Positions 16,983 to 26,588 of a stretch of 64,000 nt of DNA are shown here, piece after piece. A program made the translations under genes and the position numbers. This stretch comes from Luteimonas viscosa (lineage in GTDB: Bacteria; Pseudomonadota; Gammaproteobacteria; Xanthomonadales; Xanthomonadaceae), in contig NZ_VTFT01000001.1 in assembly GCF_008244685.1 (NCBI RefSeq), positions 289,248 to 353,247 on the forward strand, written 5' to 3'. Position 1 is the stretch's first letter, and each line of letters begins with the position of its first letter. Under the pieces are notes generated by a model. It made no database searches and was not told where the DNA came from. It saw nothing but the letters and a program-made list of their open reading frames with translations.

Positions 16983-18215
16983 TCATGGCCGAGCCGCTGC
17001 CTCCGCGGCGGCTGCCACCGGCGGCAATGCGCGCACGATCAGCGCCGCCAGCGCGATGAACACGCCCGAGATCGCCAGGCACGCGCCGATCCCCGCCACC
17101 TGGAACACCCAGCCCGACAGCACCGTGCCCAGCAGGCGGCCCATCGCGTTGGCCATGTAGTAGAAGCCCACGTCCAGCGACACACCGTCGCGCGCCGCAT
17201 GGCCGACGATCAGGTAGCTGTGCAGGGACGAATTGACCGCGAACAGCACACCGAACACCGCCAGCCCACCCACCAGCACCGGCTGCGGCGACAGGCCCGC
17301 CGTCAGCATTCCCGCCATCGCCAGCGGCACCAGTGCCAGCGCCGCGCCCCACGCGAACGCAGCGCGACCGCCGGGCATGCGCGCGTCATGGCGACCGGTG
17401 AGGTAAGGCGCCAATGACTGCACGATGCCGTAGCCGATGATCCAGGCGGCCATGAACCCGCCCACGCGCCAGAAGTCCCAGCCCAGCGTGGTCGCCAGGA
17501 ACACCGGCAGCGCCACCACGAACCACACGTCGCGCGCCCCGAACAGGAACATCCGCGCCGCCGACAGCAGGTTGATCGCACGGCTCTTGGAGAGGATGTC
17601 GCGGAACTTCGGCCGCGCGCTGGCCTTGCCCAGATCGCCCTTGAGCAATACCAGGCTCGCCAGCCACACCAGCAGCAGTGCAGCGGCCATGATCGCCACC
17701 GCAGGCGCGAAGCCGACCATCGTCAGCAGCACGCCCCCCAGGAAGAAGCCGACGCCCTTGAGCGCGTTCTTCGAACCGGTGAGCGCCGCCACCCAGCGAT
17801 ACAGCGTGCCCGGCCGGTCGTCCGCCACCAGCAGCTTGATGCTGCTCTTGGCGCTCATCTTGTTGAGGTCCTTGGCGATGCCCGACAGCGCCTGCGCCGC
17901 CATCACCCACACCACGGTCAGCCACGCGGCCGGCACCAGCAGCATGCCCAGCGCCAGCACCTGCAGCGCCAGGCCGATGTGCATGGTGCGATCGAGCCCG
18001 ATCCGCGCGCCCAGCCAGCCGCCGACGAGGTTGGTGACCACGCCGAAGATCTCGTAGAACAGGAACAGCATCGCGATCTGCAGCGGGCTGTAACCCAACT
18101 GGTGGAAATGCAGCACCACCAGCATGCGCAGCGCGCCGTCGGTGAGGGTGAACGCCCAGTAGTTGCCGGTGACCAGCAGGTACCGGCGCACGTCCGGCGA
18201 CAGCCGCGCGGGCAT
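16983..18215 (-). CDS. arsJ: Organoarsenical efflux MFS transporter ArsJ
   Basis: 410 aa, twelve hydrophobic segments, a major facilitator. The opening RRYLLVTGNYWAFTLTDGA and the KDLNKMSAKSSIK loop are typical of ArsJ. ArsJ exports 1-arseno-3-phosphoglycerate, the unstable product made when GAPDH uses arsenate in place of phosphate, which lowers cytosolic arsenate without reduction. The partner GAPDH gene is immediately upstream with a 3-bp gap, which is the diagnostic gene pair. It is the last gene of the arsR-acr3-gapdh-arsJ transcript. Confidence 0.93.
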   Translation of the reverse strand: MPARLSPDVRRYLLVTGNYWAFTLTDGALRMLVVLHFHQLGYSPLQIAMLFLFYEIFGVVTNLVGGWLGARIGLDRTMHIGLALQVLALGMLLVPAAWLTVVWVMAAQALSGIAKDLNKMSAKSSIKLLVADDRPGTLYRWVAALTGSKNALKGVGFFLGGVLLTMVGFAPAVAIMAAALLLVWLASLVLLKGDLGKASARPKFRDILSKSRAINLLSAARMFLFGARDVWFVVALPVFLATTLGWDFWRVGGFMAAWIIGYGIVQSLAPYLTGRHDARMPGGRAAFAWGAALALVPLAMAGMLTAGLSPQPVLVGGLAVFGVLFAVNSSLHSYLIVGHAARDGVSLDVGFYYMANAMGRLLGTVLSGWVFQVAGIGACLAISGVFIALAALIVRALPPVAAAAEAAARP

Positions 18216-18218
18216 GCC

Positions 18219-19223
18219 TCAACCCGCCTTGCCGACCAGCCGCACCAGTTCCATGGTGCGGTTCACGTAGCCCCACTCGTTGTCGTACCAGGCGTAGATC
18301 TTCACCTGGGTGCCGTTGACCACCAGGGTCGACAGTGCGTCGACGATCGCCGAGCGCGGGTCGTGCAGGAAGTCGATCGACACCAGCGGCCGCGTCTCGT
18401 AGCCGAGGATACCGGCCAGTTCGCCTTCCGCCGCGGCGCGCAGCAGTCCGTTGACCTCCTCCACCGTGGTCGCGCGCTCGACCTCGAACACGCAGTCGGT
18501 GAGCGAGGCGTTGGTCAGCGGCACGCGTACGGCGTGGCCGTCGAGGCGACCGCGCAGTTCGGGGAAGATCTCGGCGATCGCGGTCGCCGAGCCGGTCGAC
18601 GTCGGGATCAGGCTGCTGCCGCAGGCGCGCGCGCGGCGCAGGTCCTTGTGCGGCGCGTCGACGATCACCTGGGTGTTGGTGAGGCTGTGGATCGTGGTCA
18701 GGCTGCCGTGGCGGATGCCGATGCCTTCGTGGATCGCCTTGACCACCGGCGCGAGGCAGTTGGTGGTGCAGGACGCGGCCGAGACGATCCGGTGCCGCGC
18801 CGGATCGAAGCGCTGGTGGTTGACCCCCATGACGATGTCGAGCGTGCCGGCGGCCTTGATCGGCGCGGTCACCACCACCCGCTGCACGCCCTGGTCGAGG
18901 TAGGGCTGCAGCGAGTCGGGCTTGCGGAACCTGCCCGAGGCCTCGATCGCCACGTCGCATGCCGACCAGTCGCTGGCGGCGATGTCGTGGTTGCGGCTGA
19001 CCGGGATGCGCACGCCGTCGATCACGAGTGCGCCATCCTCCGCGTGCACGTCGCGATCCCAGCGTCCATGCACCGAATCGAACTGCACCAGGTGCGCCAG
19101 CGTGGCCGGATCGCCGGCGGGGTCGTTGATGTGGACGAAGGACAGGTCCGGGTCGGCCCAGGCCGCGCGCAGGGCCAGCCGCCCCATCCGTCCGAAGCCG
19201 TTGATGCCGATGCGAATGCTCAT
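18219..19223 (-). CDS. ArsJ-associated glyceraldehyde-3-phosphate dehydrogenase
   Basis: 334 aa. NAD-binding INGFGRMGR at the N-terminus and the catalytic Cys152 in [12 protein letters not shown]. It is complete and in frame, as in housekeeping GAPDH. The dedicated role, forming 1-arseno-3-phosphoglycerate for ArsJ, is inferred from its position between acr3 and arsJ. It differs from glycolytic GapA in the [12 protein letters not shown] and NHDIAASDW segments. It lies 61 bp after acr3. Confidence 0.93.
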   Translation of the reverse strand: MSIRIGINGFGRMGRLALRAAWADPDLSFVHINDPAGDPATLAHLVQFDSVHGRWDRDVHAEDGALVIDGVRIPVSRNHDIAASDWSACDVAIEASGRFRKPDSLQPYLDQGVQRVVVTAPIKAAGTLDIVMGVNHQRFDPARHRIVSAASCTTNCLAPVVKAIHEGIGIRHGSLTTIHSLTNTQVIVDAPHKDLRRARACGSSLIPTSTGSATAIAEIFPELRGRLDGHAVRVPLTNASLTDCVFEVERATTVEEVNGLLRAAAEGELAGILGYETRPLVSIDFLHDPRSAIVDALSTLVVNGTQVKIYAWYDNEWGYVNRTMELVRLVGKAG

Positions 19224-19284
19224 GCGATGTCCGATGGAATGGTTGGATGGAAACTGGAACGGGACGTCGTCGCGGCCTGCGCAG

Positions 19285-20373
19285 CTAGCCGGGAGGACGT
19301 GGCACGGACGCCCGGTCGCGCGCCTCGTACCAGCCGCGCGAGCCGTTGACCACGCGCACCAGCGACAGCATCACCGGCACTTCGACCAGCACGCCCACCA
19401 CCGTCGCCAGCGCCGCGCCCGACTCCACGCCGAACAGCACGATCGCCGTCGCGACGGCGAGCTCGAAGAAGTTGCTGGCGCCGATCAGCGCCGAGGGACC
19501 ACCGACGCAGTGCGGCGTGCCGAATCGGCGGTTGAGCCAGTAACCCACGCCGAACGTGAGGTAGGCCTGGACCAGGATCGGCACCGCCAGCAGCACGATC
19601 ACCACCGGCTGGCGCAGGATCTGCCCGCCCTGGAAGCCGAACAGCAGCACCAGCGTCGCCAGCAGCGCGCCGATCGACCAGGGGCCGAGCCGCGCCAGCG
19701 TACGCTCAAGCGCGGCTATGCCTCCCCGGCGCAGCAGCGCACGCCGCAGCCAGACCGCGGCGGCGAGCGGAATCAGGATGTAGATCGCGACCGACAGCAG
19801 CAGCGTGTCCCAGGGCACCCGGATCGCGGAGATGCCCAGCAGCAGCGCGACGATCGGCGCGAACGCGACCACCATCACCGCGTCGTTGAGGGCCACCTGC
19901 GACAGCGTGAATTCCGGATCGCCGCCCGACAGGTGGCTCCACACGAACACCATCGCCGTGCACGGCGCAGCACCGAGCAGGATCAGCCCCGCCACGTACT
20001 CGTCGACCTGTTCCGTCGGCAGCCAGCGCGCGAACAGCACCCGCAGGAACAGCCACGCCAGCAGCGCCATCAGGAACGGCTTGAACAGCCAGTTCACCCC
20101 GAGCGTGACCCCGATGCCCCGCCACTGCCGGCCCACCTTCCCCATCGAGGTGAAGTCGACCTTCAGCAGCATCGGCACGATCATCAGCCACACCAGCACC
20201 GCGACCGGCAGGTTCACACTCGCCAGTTCCATTCCGCCCAGCGTCGTGAAGGCGCCGGGCAGCAGCCATCCGGCCGTGGTGCCGACCACGATGCACGCCA
20301 GCACCCACAGGCTCAGGTGCCGCTCGAACGGTCCCATGCCCTGAGCCGGCGTCGCCGCGGGATCCGGCTGCAT
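19285..20373 (-). CDS. acr3: ACR3-family arsenite efflux transporter
   Basis: 362 aa, ten hydrophobic segments. The signature [13 protein letters not shown] contains the cysteine that is essential in characterised Acr3 proteins. It extrudes arsenite using the proton motive force. The ATG at 20373 overlaps the arsR stop by one base (TGATG), indicating translational coupling; a GTG at 20376 is an alternative. Its substrate would be supplied by ArsC, encoded on the other strand. Confidence 0.93.
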   Translation of the reverse strand: MQPDPAATPAQGMGPFERHLSLWVLACIVVGTTAGWLLPGAFTTLGGMELASVNLPVAVLVWLMIVPMLLKVDFTSMGKVGRQWRGIGVTLGVNWLFKPFLMALLAWLFLRVLFARWLPTEQVDEYVAGLILLGAAPCTAMVFVWSHLSGGDPEFTLSQVALNDAVMVVAFAPIVALLLGISAIRVPWDTLLLSVAIYILIPLAAAVWLRRALLRRGGIAALERTLARLGPWSIGALLATLVLLFGFQGGQILRQPVVIVLLAVPILVQAYLTFGVGYWLNRRFGTPHCVGGPSALIGASNFFELAVATAIVLFGVESGAALATVVGVLVEVPVMLSLVRVVNGSRGWYEARDRASVPRPPG

Positions 20374-20723
20374 CACGCTGCGGACACCTTGCGCCGCGCC
20401 GCGCTGCGCGATGACGCCGCTGGCCGGCAGGCGTCGGCGTTGCCGCCGCAGCAGTTGTGGGTGAGGAACCCGATCAGTGCGCCCATCGCCTCGAAGTCGG
20501 CGCGATAGCGGATCGAACGCCCCTGCGGCATCGCGACCACGAGGCCGGCCGCGCCGAGCTCCTTGAGGTGGAACGAGAGCGTCGCCGGCGGCACCGCCAG
20601 CGCCTCGGCGATCGCGCCTGCCGCCAAACCCTCGGGACCGGCCTCGACCAGCAGGCGGAACACCGCCAGCCGGGTGTCCTGGCCGAGCGCGGCGAGCGCG
20701 GTGGTTGCGTCTTTCATTTCCAT
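20373..20723 (-). CDS. arsR: ArsR-family arsenite-responsive repressor
   Basis: 116 aa. A winged helix with the recognition region [16 protein letters not shown]. The usual CxC in the alpha-3 helix is absent. Instead the C-terminus has [11 protein letters not shown], giving Cys91, Cys92 and Cys99, the spacing of the Acidithiobacillus-type As(III) site (Cys95, Cys96, Cys102). The start may be the ATG at 20723 or the one at 20717. The candidate promoter places the transcript start on the first ATG, so arsR may be leaderless. It is divergent from arsH across only 27 bp. Confidence 0.93.
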   Translation of the reverse strand: MEMKDATTALAALGQDTRLAVFRLLVEAGPEGLAAGAIAEALAVPPATLSFHLKELGAAGLVVAMPQGRSIRYRADFEAMGALIGFLTHNCCGGNADACRPAASSRSAARRKVSAA

Positions 20724-20758
20724 GTTTCTAGAATAGTCGAACAATATTGCATGGACAA
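20724..20758. promoter_or_regulatory. Overlapping divergent ars promoters and likely ArsR operator
   Basis: Minus strand: TTGTCC (20753-20758), a 17-bp spacer and TATTCT (20730-20735), pointing at the arsR ATG about 7 nt away. Plus strand: TAGAAT (20729-20734) with TTGCGT 18 bp upstream, giving a leader of about 9 nt for arsH. The AT-rich 27 bp between the genes contains CAATATTG and an AATAGTCGAACAATATT partial dyad suited to ArsR binding. Repressor binding here would block both promoters. Confidence 0.6.
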
Positions 20759-21551
20759 GACAGCGATGACCCACCCCGACCTGCCCAACCTCCTCCCCGC
20801 CGCGCTCGAACTCCCCGACCCCGCCCGCCTGGATCCATCGGGCCCGGGACACCCGCCCCGGATCCTCCTGCTCTACGGCTCGCTGCGGCCCGCATCCTTC
20901 AGCCGCAAGCTCGCGCTGGAGGCGCAGCGGCTGCTGCGCGCGCTGGGCGCCGAGACCCGCGTGTTCGATCCGCACGACCTGCCGTTGCTGGACAGCACCT
21001 CGGCAGACCACCCGAAGGTGCAGGAGCTGCGGCGCCTGTCGCTGTGGTCGGAAGGCCAGGTCTGGGTGAGCCCGGAGCGCCACGGCAGCCCCACGGCGGT
21101 GTTCAAGAACCAGATCGACTGGCTGCCGCTGGAGGAAGGCGGCGTGCGTCCCACCCAGGGCCGCACGCTTGCGGTGATGCAGGTCTGCGGCGGGTCGCAG
21201 TCGTTCAACGTGGTCAACGCGCTGCGCGTGCTCGGCCGCTGGATGCGCATGGTCACCATCCCCAACCAGTCGTCGGTGCCCAAGGCCTGGCAGGAATTCG
21301 ACGAGAGCGGGCGGATGAAGCCTTCGCCGTACTACGATCGCGTGGTCGACGTGATGGAGGAGCTGGTGAAGTTCACCCTCATGGTCCGTGGCCGCAGCAA
21401 CTACCTCACCAGCCGCTACAGCGAGCGCAAGGGTGCGGTTGCGGCCACGGCCCTCGCGCAGGCCTCGGGCGCGGTCGAAAGCGCACCGGTCGTGCCGGCG
21501 CCGCCGGCCTTGGCGGCGCAAGCGGCGGCCGGCCCGGCCTGCTGTCGCTGA
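20751..21551 (+). CDS. arsH: ArsH, NADPH-dependent FMN reductase / organoarsenical oxidase
   Basis: 266 aa. Flavodoxin-like fold with the FMN phosphate loop [20 protein letters not shown], and [19 protein letters not shown], characteristic of ArsH. Known members oxidise trivalent methylarsenicals and reduce quinones or metals. The C-terminus after residue about 230 is a low-complexity Ala/Pro tail ending in CCR, longer than in many homologues. The ATG at 20751 lies 27 bp from the arsR ATG; a second at 20766 would give more room for a leader. Confidence 0.93.
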   Translation: MDKTAMTHPDLPNLLPAALELPDPARLDPSGPGHPPRILLLYGSLRPASFSRKLALEAQRLLRALGAETRVFDPHDLPLLDSTSADHPKVQELRRLSLWSEGQVWVSPERHGSPTAVFKNQIDWLPLEEGGVRPTQGRTLAVMQVCGGSQSFNVVNALRVLGRWMRMVTIPNQSSVPKAWQEFDESGRMKPSPYYDRVVDVMEELVKFTLMVRGRSNYLTSRYSERKGAVAATALAQASGAVESAPVVPAPPALAAQAAAGPACCR

Positions 21552-21559
21552 CGGATTGC

Positions 21560-21982
21560 ATGATGCGCACCGTGATCTACCACAACCCCGCCTGCGGCAC
21601 ATCGCGCAACACGCTGGCGCTGATCCGCCACGCCGGCATCGAGCCGCAGGTCATCGAATACCTGCACGAGCCGCCCACGCGCGAACGCCTGCGCGAGCTG
21701 ATCGCCGGCGCCGGCCTGTCCGTACGCGAGGCGCTGCGCCGCAAGGGCACGCCGTGGCTGGAGATGGGGCTCGACGATCCTTCGCTCGACGACGATGCCC
21801 TGCTCGATGCGATGCTCGCCGAACCGGTTCTGATCAACCGTCCGTTCGTGGAAACCGACCGCGGCATCCGCCTGTGCCGGCCGTCGGAGGTGGTGCTCGA
21901 CCTGCTGCCGCCGGTGGCCCGCCCCTTCACCAAGGAGGACGGCGAGGTGGTGATCGACGCGCAGGGGCGACGGGTGCTTTGA
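21560..21982 (+). CDS. arsC: Arsenate reductase, glutaredoxin-dependent
   Basis: 140 aa. The catalytic Cys12 lies in YHNPACGTSRNTLALIR, as in plasmid R773 ArsC, and later arginines follow, including one in LINRPFVETDRGIRLCRP. It reduces arsenate to arsenite for Acr3. It starts 8 bp after arsH; ATG codons at 21560 and 21563 are both possible. Its stop overlaps the start of chrA. Confidence 0.95.
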   Translation: MMRTVIYHNPACGTSRNTLALIRHAGIEPQVIEYLHEPPTRERLRELIAGAGLSVREALRRKGTPWLEMGLDDPSLDDDALLDAMLAEPVLINRPFVETDRGIRLCRPSEVVLDLLPPVARPFTKEDGEVVIDAQGRRVL

Positions 21983-23205
21983 AACACGCCGCGCCCCTTC
22001 CGCGAACCGCGACCCCACCGCCGGGCTCCGCCCGTGAAGTGTTCCGGGCCTTCCTGCGGCTGGGCCTGACCTCGTTCGGCGGCCCCATCGCCCATATCGG
22101 CTACCTGCGCCACGAATGCGTGGCGCGTCGCGGCTGGCTGGGCGAAGCGCGCTTCGCGCACCTGGTGGCGGTGTGCCAGTTCCTGCCCGGCCCGGCCAGC
22201 AGCCAGCTCGGCTTCGCGCTCGGCCTGCAGCGCGCCGGATGGCGTGGCGCCTTCGCCGCGTTCGTGGCCTTCACCCTGCCCTCGGCGCTGTGCCTGTTCG
22301 TGCTGGCGCTGCTGCTTCCAGGTCTCGCAGGCAACGCCTGGATGCCGGCGGTGGTGCAGGGGCTGAAGCTGCTCGCCGTGGCCGTGGTCGCTCATGGCCT
22401 GGCCGGGATGGCGCGACGCGTGGTCCCGGACCTGCCGCGCATCGGCATCGGCATCGCCGCCGCGGCGCTGGTGCTGGCGACTGCCGGCGCCTGGCCGCAA
22501 CTGGCCGCGATCGTGCTGGGCAGCGGCGCCGGGCTCGTACTGTGCCGAGGCGTCGCATCGCAGGACTTCGAGCCCCTACCCCTGCCGCACGGGCGTCGCA
22601 CGGCTGCGATGCTGCTGGCCGTCTGGCTGGCGCTGCTGCTGACCGCGCTCGCGCTGCCGGTGACGTCGGCGCCCGATGCGGGTGGCGTCTTCGCAGCGTT
22701 CTACCGCGCCGGCGCGCTCGTGTTCGGCGGCGGGCACGTGGTGTTGCCGTTGTTGCAGGAAGCCGTGGTCGCGCCGGGCTGGGTCGACGGCGACGTGTTC
22801 CTGGCCGGTTACGGCGCCGCCCAGGCGGTGCCGGGGCCGATGTTCACCCTGGCCGCGTTCCTCGGCGCGGACATTCCCCTGGGCATGCCGGCCGCGGCCG
22901 CCGCCGCCCTCGCGCTGGTCGCCATCTTCCTGCCGGGCCTGTTGCTGCTCGCGGCCGTGCTGCCGTTCTGGGCCGCGCTGGTGCGCCGGCCGTTCGCCGC
23001 CCGCGCCGTGGCGGGCATCAACGCCGCCGTGGTCGGGCTGCTGGCGGCGGCCTTCTACGATCCGGTCTGGCGCGAAGGCATCCGCGGCCCGGGCGACCTG
23101 CTGGTGGCGGCGGTGGCGCTGGGACTGCTCGCCAGCGGACGCGTGCCGGTGCTCGCCGTGGTCGCCTGGTGCGTGGGCGCATCCGTGGCGTTGCAGGCAT
23201 TCTGA
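21979..23205 (+). CDS. chrA: Chromate transporter ChrA
   Basis: 408 aa; two tandem CHR domains. The first starts at FRAFLRLGLTSFGGPIAH with CQFLPGPASSQL, and the second has GALVFGGGHVVLPLL with AQAVPGPMFTLAAFLG. ChrA exports chromate. No ATG is available; a TTG at 21979 overlaps the arsC TGA (TTGA) and is preceded by GGGGCGACGGG. A GTG at 22039 is the alternative and would trim 20 residues without touching the domain. Its coupling to arsC suggests that arsenic inducers also turn it on. Confidence 0.88.
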   Translation: MKHAAPLPRTATPPPGSAREVFRAFLRLGLTSFGGPIAHIGYLRHECVARRGWLGEARFAHLVAVCQFLPGPASSQLGFALGLQRAGWRGAFAAFVAFTLPSALCLFVLALLLPGLAGNAWMPAVVQGLKLLAVAVVAHGLAGMARRVVPDLPRIGIGIAAAALVLATAGAWPQLAAIVLGSGAGLVLCRGVASQDFEPLPLPHGRRTAAMLLAVWLALLLTALALPVTSAPDAGGVFAAFYRAGALVFGGGHVVLPLLQEAVVAPGWVDGDVFLAGYGAAQAVPGPMFTLAAFLGADIPLGMPAAAAAALALVAIFLPGLLLLAAVLPFWAALVRRPFAARAVAGINAAVVGLLAAAFYDPVWREGIRGPGDLLVAAVALGLLASGRVPVLAVVAWCVGASVALQAF

Positions 23206-23260
23206 ACCGGTCGCGCCGCGACTTCAGCGGTACGACCGGACCGCGTGCGCTGTCGCGCCG

Positions 23261-24157
23261 TCAGCGCAACAGCAGCACGGGGATGCGGCAGGTGCGCAGC
23301 ATCGTGGTGGTGGTGCTGCCGACGATCAGCCGGCGGATGCGCGAATGGCCGTAGGCGCCCATCACCAGCAGGTCGATGCGCTCGTCCTGCACCAGTCCGG
23401 CGATGACGTCGTCGGGTTCGCCGGCGACGATGCGTCCCGCGTTGTCCAGCCCCGCCCGCGACAGCGTGTCCAGCGCCCATCGCAGCTGCGCCTGCGCGGC
23501 GTCGCCATCCTTGCCCACGGTCACCACGTCGACATGCAGGCCGCGGAACAGCGGGCTGGCGGCGACCATCTCGATGCCCTTGCGCGTGGTCGCGCTGCCG
23601 TCGAAGGCGACCAGCACGCGGGCGATGTCGGCGAACGCGCGCGACGCCACCAGGATCGGCCGATGCACCGCACGCACCACCCGCTCGAGCTCGCTGCCGA
23701 GGTGGCCCTGGGCGAAGTCGACGTGCTCGCCGCGCTTGCCCAGCACGTACAGGCGCACGCCGTCCTCGAGGTCGAGCAGGGTGTCGACCAGGCCGCCGTG
23801 GCGCAGGCGGGTTTCCGCCTCGATGCCGCGCTGCGCGGTGGCGATCGACTGCGCATGGCGCAGCAGCAGCCGTCCGCGCTCCTGCGCCAGCTTGCCCTGC
23901 GCTTCGTCCACCGCGACCAGTTGCTCGAGCAGCGCCTCCTGCGTGCCCAGGGCGAGGTTGCCGCTGAGATCGCTGAAGCGCGCGCCGTCGGCCTGCCGCT
24001 CCAGCACGTGCACGAACTCCAGCGGCGCCTCCAGGCGCGCGGCGGCCCAGACGGCATGGCTGCAGACGCTGTCGGTGTAGGCCGAGGTGTCGATCGCGGC
24101 CAGTACCCGGCCGCCGATGTTGAGGTGGGACTGTCCAGCCGTTGCCGTGGTCATCAT
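23261..24157 (-). CDS. Tandem-domain universal stress protein
   Basis: 298 aa with two Usp folds. The C-terminal domain has the ATP-binding signature GAYGHSRIRRLIVGSTTT. The N-terminal half begins RVLAAIDTSAYTDSV and has a less regular motif. It lies 7 bp after sulP on the same strand, so it is almost certainly co-transcribed. Usp partners next to SulP transporters are common in proteobacteria. Confidence 0.88.
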   Translation of the reverse strand: MMTTATAGQSHLNIGGRVLAAIDTSAYTDSVCSHAVWAAARLEAPLEFVHVLERQADGARFSDLSGNLALGTQEALLEQLVAVDEAQGKLAQERGRLLLRHAQSIATAQRGIEAETRLRHGGLVDTLLDLEDGVRLYVLGKRGEHVDFAQGHLGSELERVVRAVHRPILVASRAFADIARVLVAFDGSATTRKGIEMVAASPLFRGLHVDVVTVGKDGDAAQAQLRWALDTLSRAGLDNAGRIVAGEPDDVIAGLVQDERIDLLVMGAYGHSRIRRLIVGSTTTTMLRTCRIPVLLLR

Positions 24158-24164
24158 CGTCTCC

Positions 24165-25667
24165 TCAGTGCCCGCCCATCAGGCGCTCCGCGTCGGGCTT
24201 GTCGTGCACGCCCAGCCGCTCGACCAGGGTGCTGCTGGCATCGTTCAATCCCAGGATCTCGACCTCGGTGCCCTCGCGGCGGTATTTCAGCACGACCTTG
24301 TCGAGCGCGCCGACCGCGCTCAGGTCCCAGAAGTGGGCGCCGCCGACATCGATGCGCACGCGCTCCACCGCCTCCTTGAAATCGAACCCCGCCACGAACT
24401 GCTCGGCCGACGCGAAGAACACCTGGCCGGTGACCGTGTAATGGCGCGTGCGGCCCCCGTCGGCCGCGGTCGAACCGATATGCAGCACCTGGCCGACCTT
24501 GCGCGCGAAGAACAGCGCCGACAGCAGCACGCCGGTGAGCACGCCCTTGGCCAGGTCGTGGGTGAACACCGTCACCACCACGGTGCCGATCATCACCATG
24601 CTGGAACTCTTCGGATGCGTGCGCAGGTTGCGGATCGAGCTCCAGTTGAAGGTGCCGATCGAGACCATGATCATCACCGCGACCAGTGCGGCCATCGGGA
24701 TCTGCTTCACCCAGGGTCCGGCGAACACCACCAGTACCAGCAGCACGCTGCCCGCGACCAGCGCCGACAGCCGTCCACGACCGCCGGATTTCACGTTGAT
24801 CACCGACTGCCCGATCATCGCGCAGCCGGCCATGCCGCCGAGGAAACCTGAGGCGATGTTGGCCACGCCCTGCCCCGCGCATTCGCGGTTCTTGTCGCTG
24901 GGCGTATCGGTCAGGTCGTCGACGATCTGCGCGGTGAGCAGCGACTCCAGCAGGCCCACCACCGCCAGCGTGGCCGACACCGGCAGGATGATCCACAGCG
25001 TCTCCAGCGTCAGCGGCACCTCGGGGAACAGGAACAGCGGCAGGCTGTCGGGCAGTTCGCCCATGTCGCCGACCACGCGGATGTCCGCCTGCATCGCGAT
25101 CGCGACCGCGGTGAGGACGACGATCGCGACCAGCGGCGAGGGAACCGCACGGGTCAGGTAAGGCAGCCCGTAGATGATCGCAAGGCCGGCGGCGCAGAAC
25201 ACGTAGACCAGCCACGGAACGCCGATCAGTTCGGGCAACTGCGCCATGAAGATCAGGATCGCCAGCGCGTTGACGAAGCCGGTGATCACCGAGCGCGAGA
25301 CGAAGCGCATCAGCGCACCCAGCTTCAGCAGGCCGGCGACGATCTGCAGCACGCCGGTCAGCAGGGTCGCGGCCAGCAGGTACTGCAGGCCGTGGTCCTT
25401 GACCAGGCCGACCATCACCAGCGCCATCGCACCGGTGGCGGCCGAGATCATGCCCGGGCGCCCGCCGGTGAAGGAGATCACCACCGCGATGCAGAACGAC
25501 GCGTACAGGCCCACCTTGGGGTCGACGCCGGCGATGATCGAAAACGCGATGGCCTCGGGAATCAGCGCCAGGGCCACGACGAGGCCGGCGAGCACGTCGC
25601 CGCGCACGTTGCCGAACCATTCCTGGCGGAATCGCGAAGACGAGAAGGCAGACGAAAACAAGGACAC
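24165..25667 (-). CDS. SulP-family inorganic anion transporter with STAS domain
   Basis: 500 aa from a GTG at 25667, preceded by GGGAAGTGGA as ribosome site; an in-frame ATG at 25700 adds 11 residues. The membrane domain has [20 protein letters not shown] and [17 protein letters not shown], and a cytoplasmic STAS domain lies at about 390-490. Family members carry sulfate, bicarbonate or other anions; the substrate cannot be assigned from sequence. It is the first gene of an operon with usp. Confidence 0.87.
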   Translation of the reverse strand: MSLFSSAFSSSRFRQEWFGNVRGDVLAGLVVALALIPEAIAFSIIAGVDPKVGLYASFCIAVVISFTGGRPGMISAATGAMALVMVGLVKDHGLQYLLAATLLTGVLQIVAGLLKLGALMRFVSRSVITGFVNALAILIFMAQLPELIGVPWLVYVFCAAGLAIIYGLPYLTRAVPSPLVAIVVLTAVAIAMQADIRVVGDMGELPDSLPLFLFPEVPLTLETLWIILPVSATLAVVGLLESLLTAQIVDDLTDTPSDKNRECAGQGVANIASGFLGGMAGCAMIGQSVINVKSGGRGRLSALVAGSVLLVLVVFAGPWVKQIPMAALVAVMIMVSIGTFNWSSIRNLRTHPKSSSMVMIGTVVVTVFTHDLAKGVLTGVLLSALFFARKVGQVLHIGSTAADGGRTRHYTVTGQVFFASAEQFVAGFDFKEAVERVRIDVGGAHFWDLSAVGALDKVVLKYRREGTEVEILGLNDASSTLVERLGVHDKPDAERLMGGH

Positions 25668-25811
25668 TCCACTTCCCGGCCACCGCCGGAACAGGCACAC
25701 CAGTCTCGGGACACGCGACAGGCCGCATTGCAGGGCTTGCGCGCGCAGCGTCTGCGTGGATCCTGGCTAGGGTGGCGTCATCTGTGTCGGGATGGCTCGC
25801 GCGTGCCTTAC

Positions 25812-25833
25812 GGGAGCGGGAGCGGGAGCGGGA
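25812..25833. repeat. GGGAGC hexanucleotide run
   Basis: Three tandem GGGAGC units plus GGGA in the 269-bp gap between sulP and sirB2. No other feature is evident in that gap apart from possible sulP promoter sequence. Confidence 0.75.
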
Positions 25834-25969
25834 AAGTAGTGGGCGCGCATTGTATCGCGTTGCGTTGCCGGCTGCGGCGTGGCCATCGTGCCGACGGCCC
25901 GGGGCGGCGCCAGGCGACGATACCGCCCGAGGCGCGGACGCCGACGCCGGGTCTCCGGGAGCCCGGCAC

Positions 25970-26368
25970 TCAGCCCAGCAGGTACAGCACGCCCAGCGGG
26001 TGATGCGTGCGCGCGACGAAATAGACCTGTGCGAACAGCAGCAGCGCGCCGGCGAAGCAGGCCGCACGCACGGCCCGGGTACGACCGCGGCGCAGGGCGA
26101 ACACGCCCAGCACCACGTAGGCGACGATCAGCACCACCTTCACTGCCAGCCAGCCGTTGGCGTAGAACGCGCCGGGCAGGATCGTGAGCAGCATCATCGC
26201 CGCGGTGAGCAGCGCGGTGTCCACGGTGTAGCTGAGCCAGCGCACGGGCGCCGCGTTCGGCCAGCGCATGCCGGCAAGGAGCGCCAGGCCGCGCAGCGCG
26301 AACAGCGCGCCGCTGAGCAAGGCCAGGCCGATGTGGACGTGCCTGATCTGCGGGTAGAACTCGATCAT
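25970..26368 (-). CDS. SirB2 family membrane protein
   Basis: 132 aa, four hydrophobic segments. The start MIEFYPQIRHVHIGLALLSG matches SirB2 family proteins, which are small integral membrane proteins of unknown function often found near nitric oxide or haem-copper genes. It is downstream of nnrS on the same strand but separated by 220 bp without a visible terminator. Confidence 0.8.
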   Translation of the reverse strand: MIEFYPQIRHVHIGLALLSGALFALRGLALLAGMRWPNAAPVRWLSYTVDTALLTAAMMLLTILPGAFYANGWLAVKVVLIVAYVVLGVFALRRGRTRAVRAACFAGALLLFAQVYFVARTHHPLGVLYLLG

Positions 26369-26588
26369 CGGCAAGGAACCTCTGGCAGGAGGCGGACCGT
26401 TGTCCCCTCTTCCGCCGACGCGACAGGGATGCGTCCGCACGGAGGACGACCAGGCAGGGACGGCCGCCGCCGGTACGCCCGGAGCTGGCCCGTCCCCCGA
26501 GCGCGTGGCAAAGGGAGGATCCAGGGATGCCCAACCTGCGGAATCGGCGTGCGCCGGCCGGGGGCCGCGCGGCCACGCGTTGCCGTCT

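Noticed and set aside
16983-23205. Arsenic island as a recently acquired mobile element
   Set aside because: No integrase, transposase, flanking repeat or tRNA insertion site is visible and codon use matches the neighbours.
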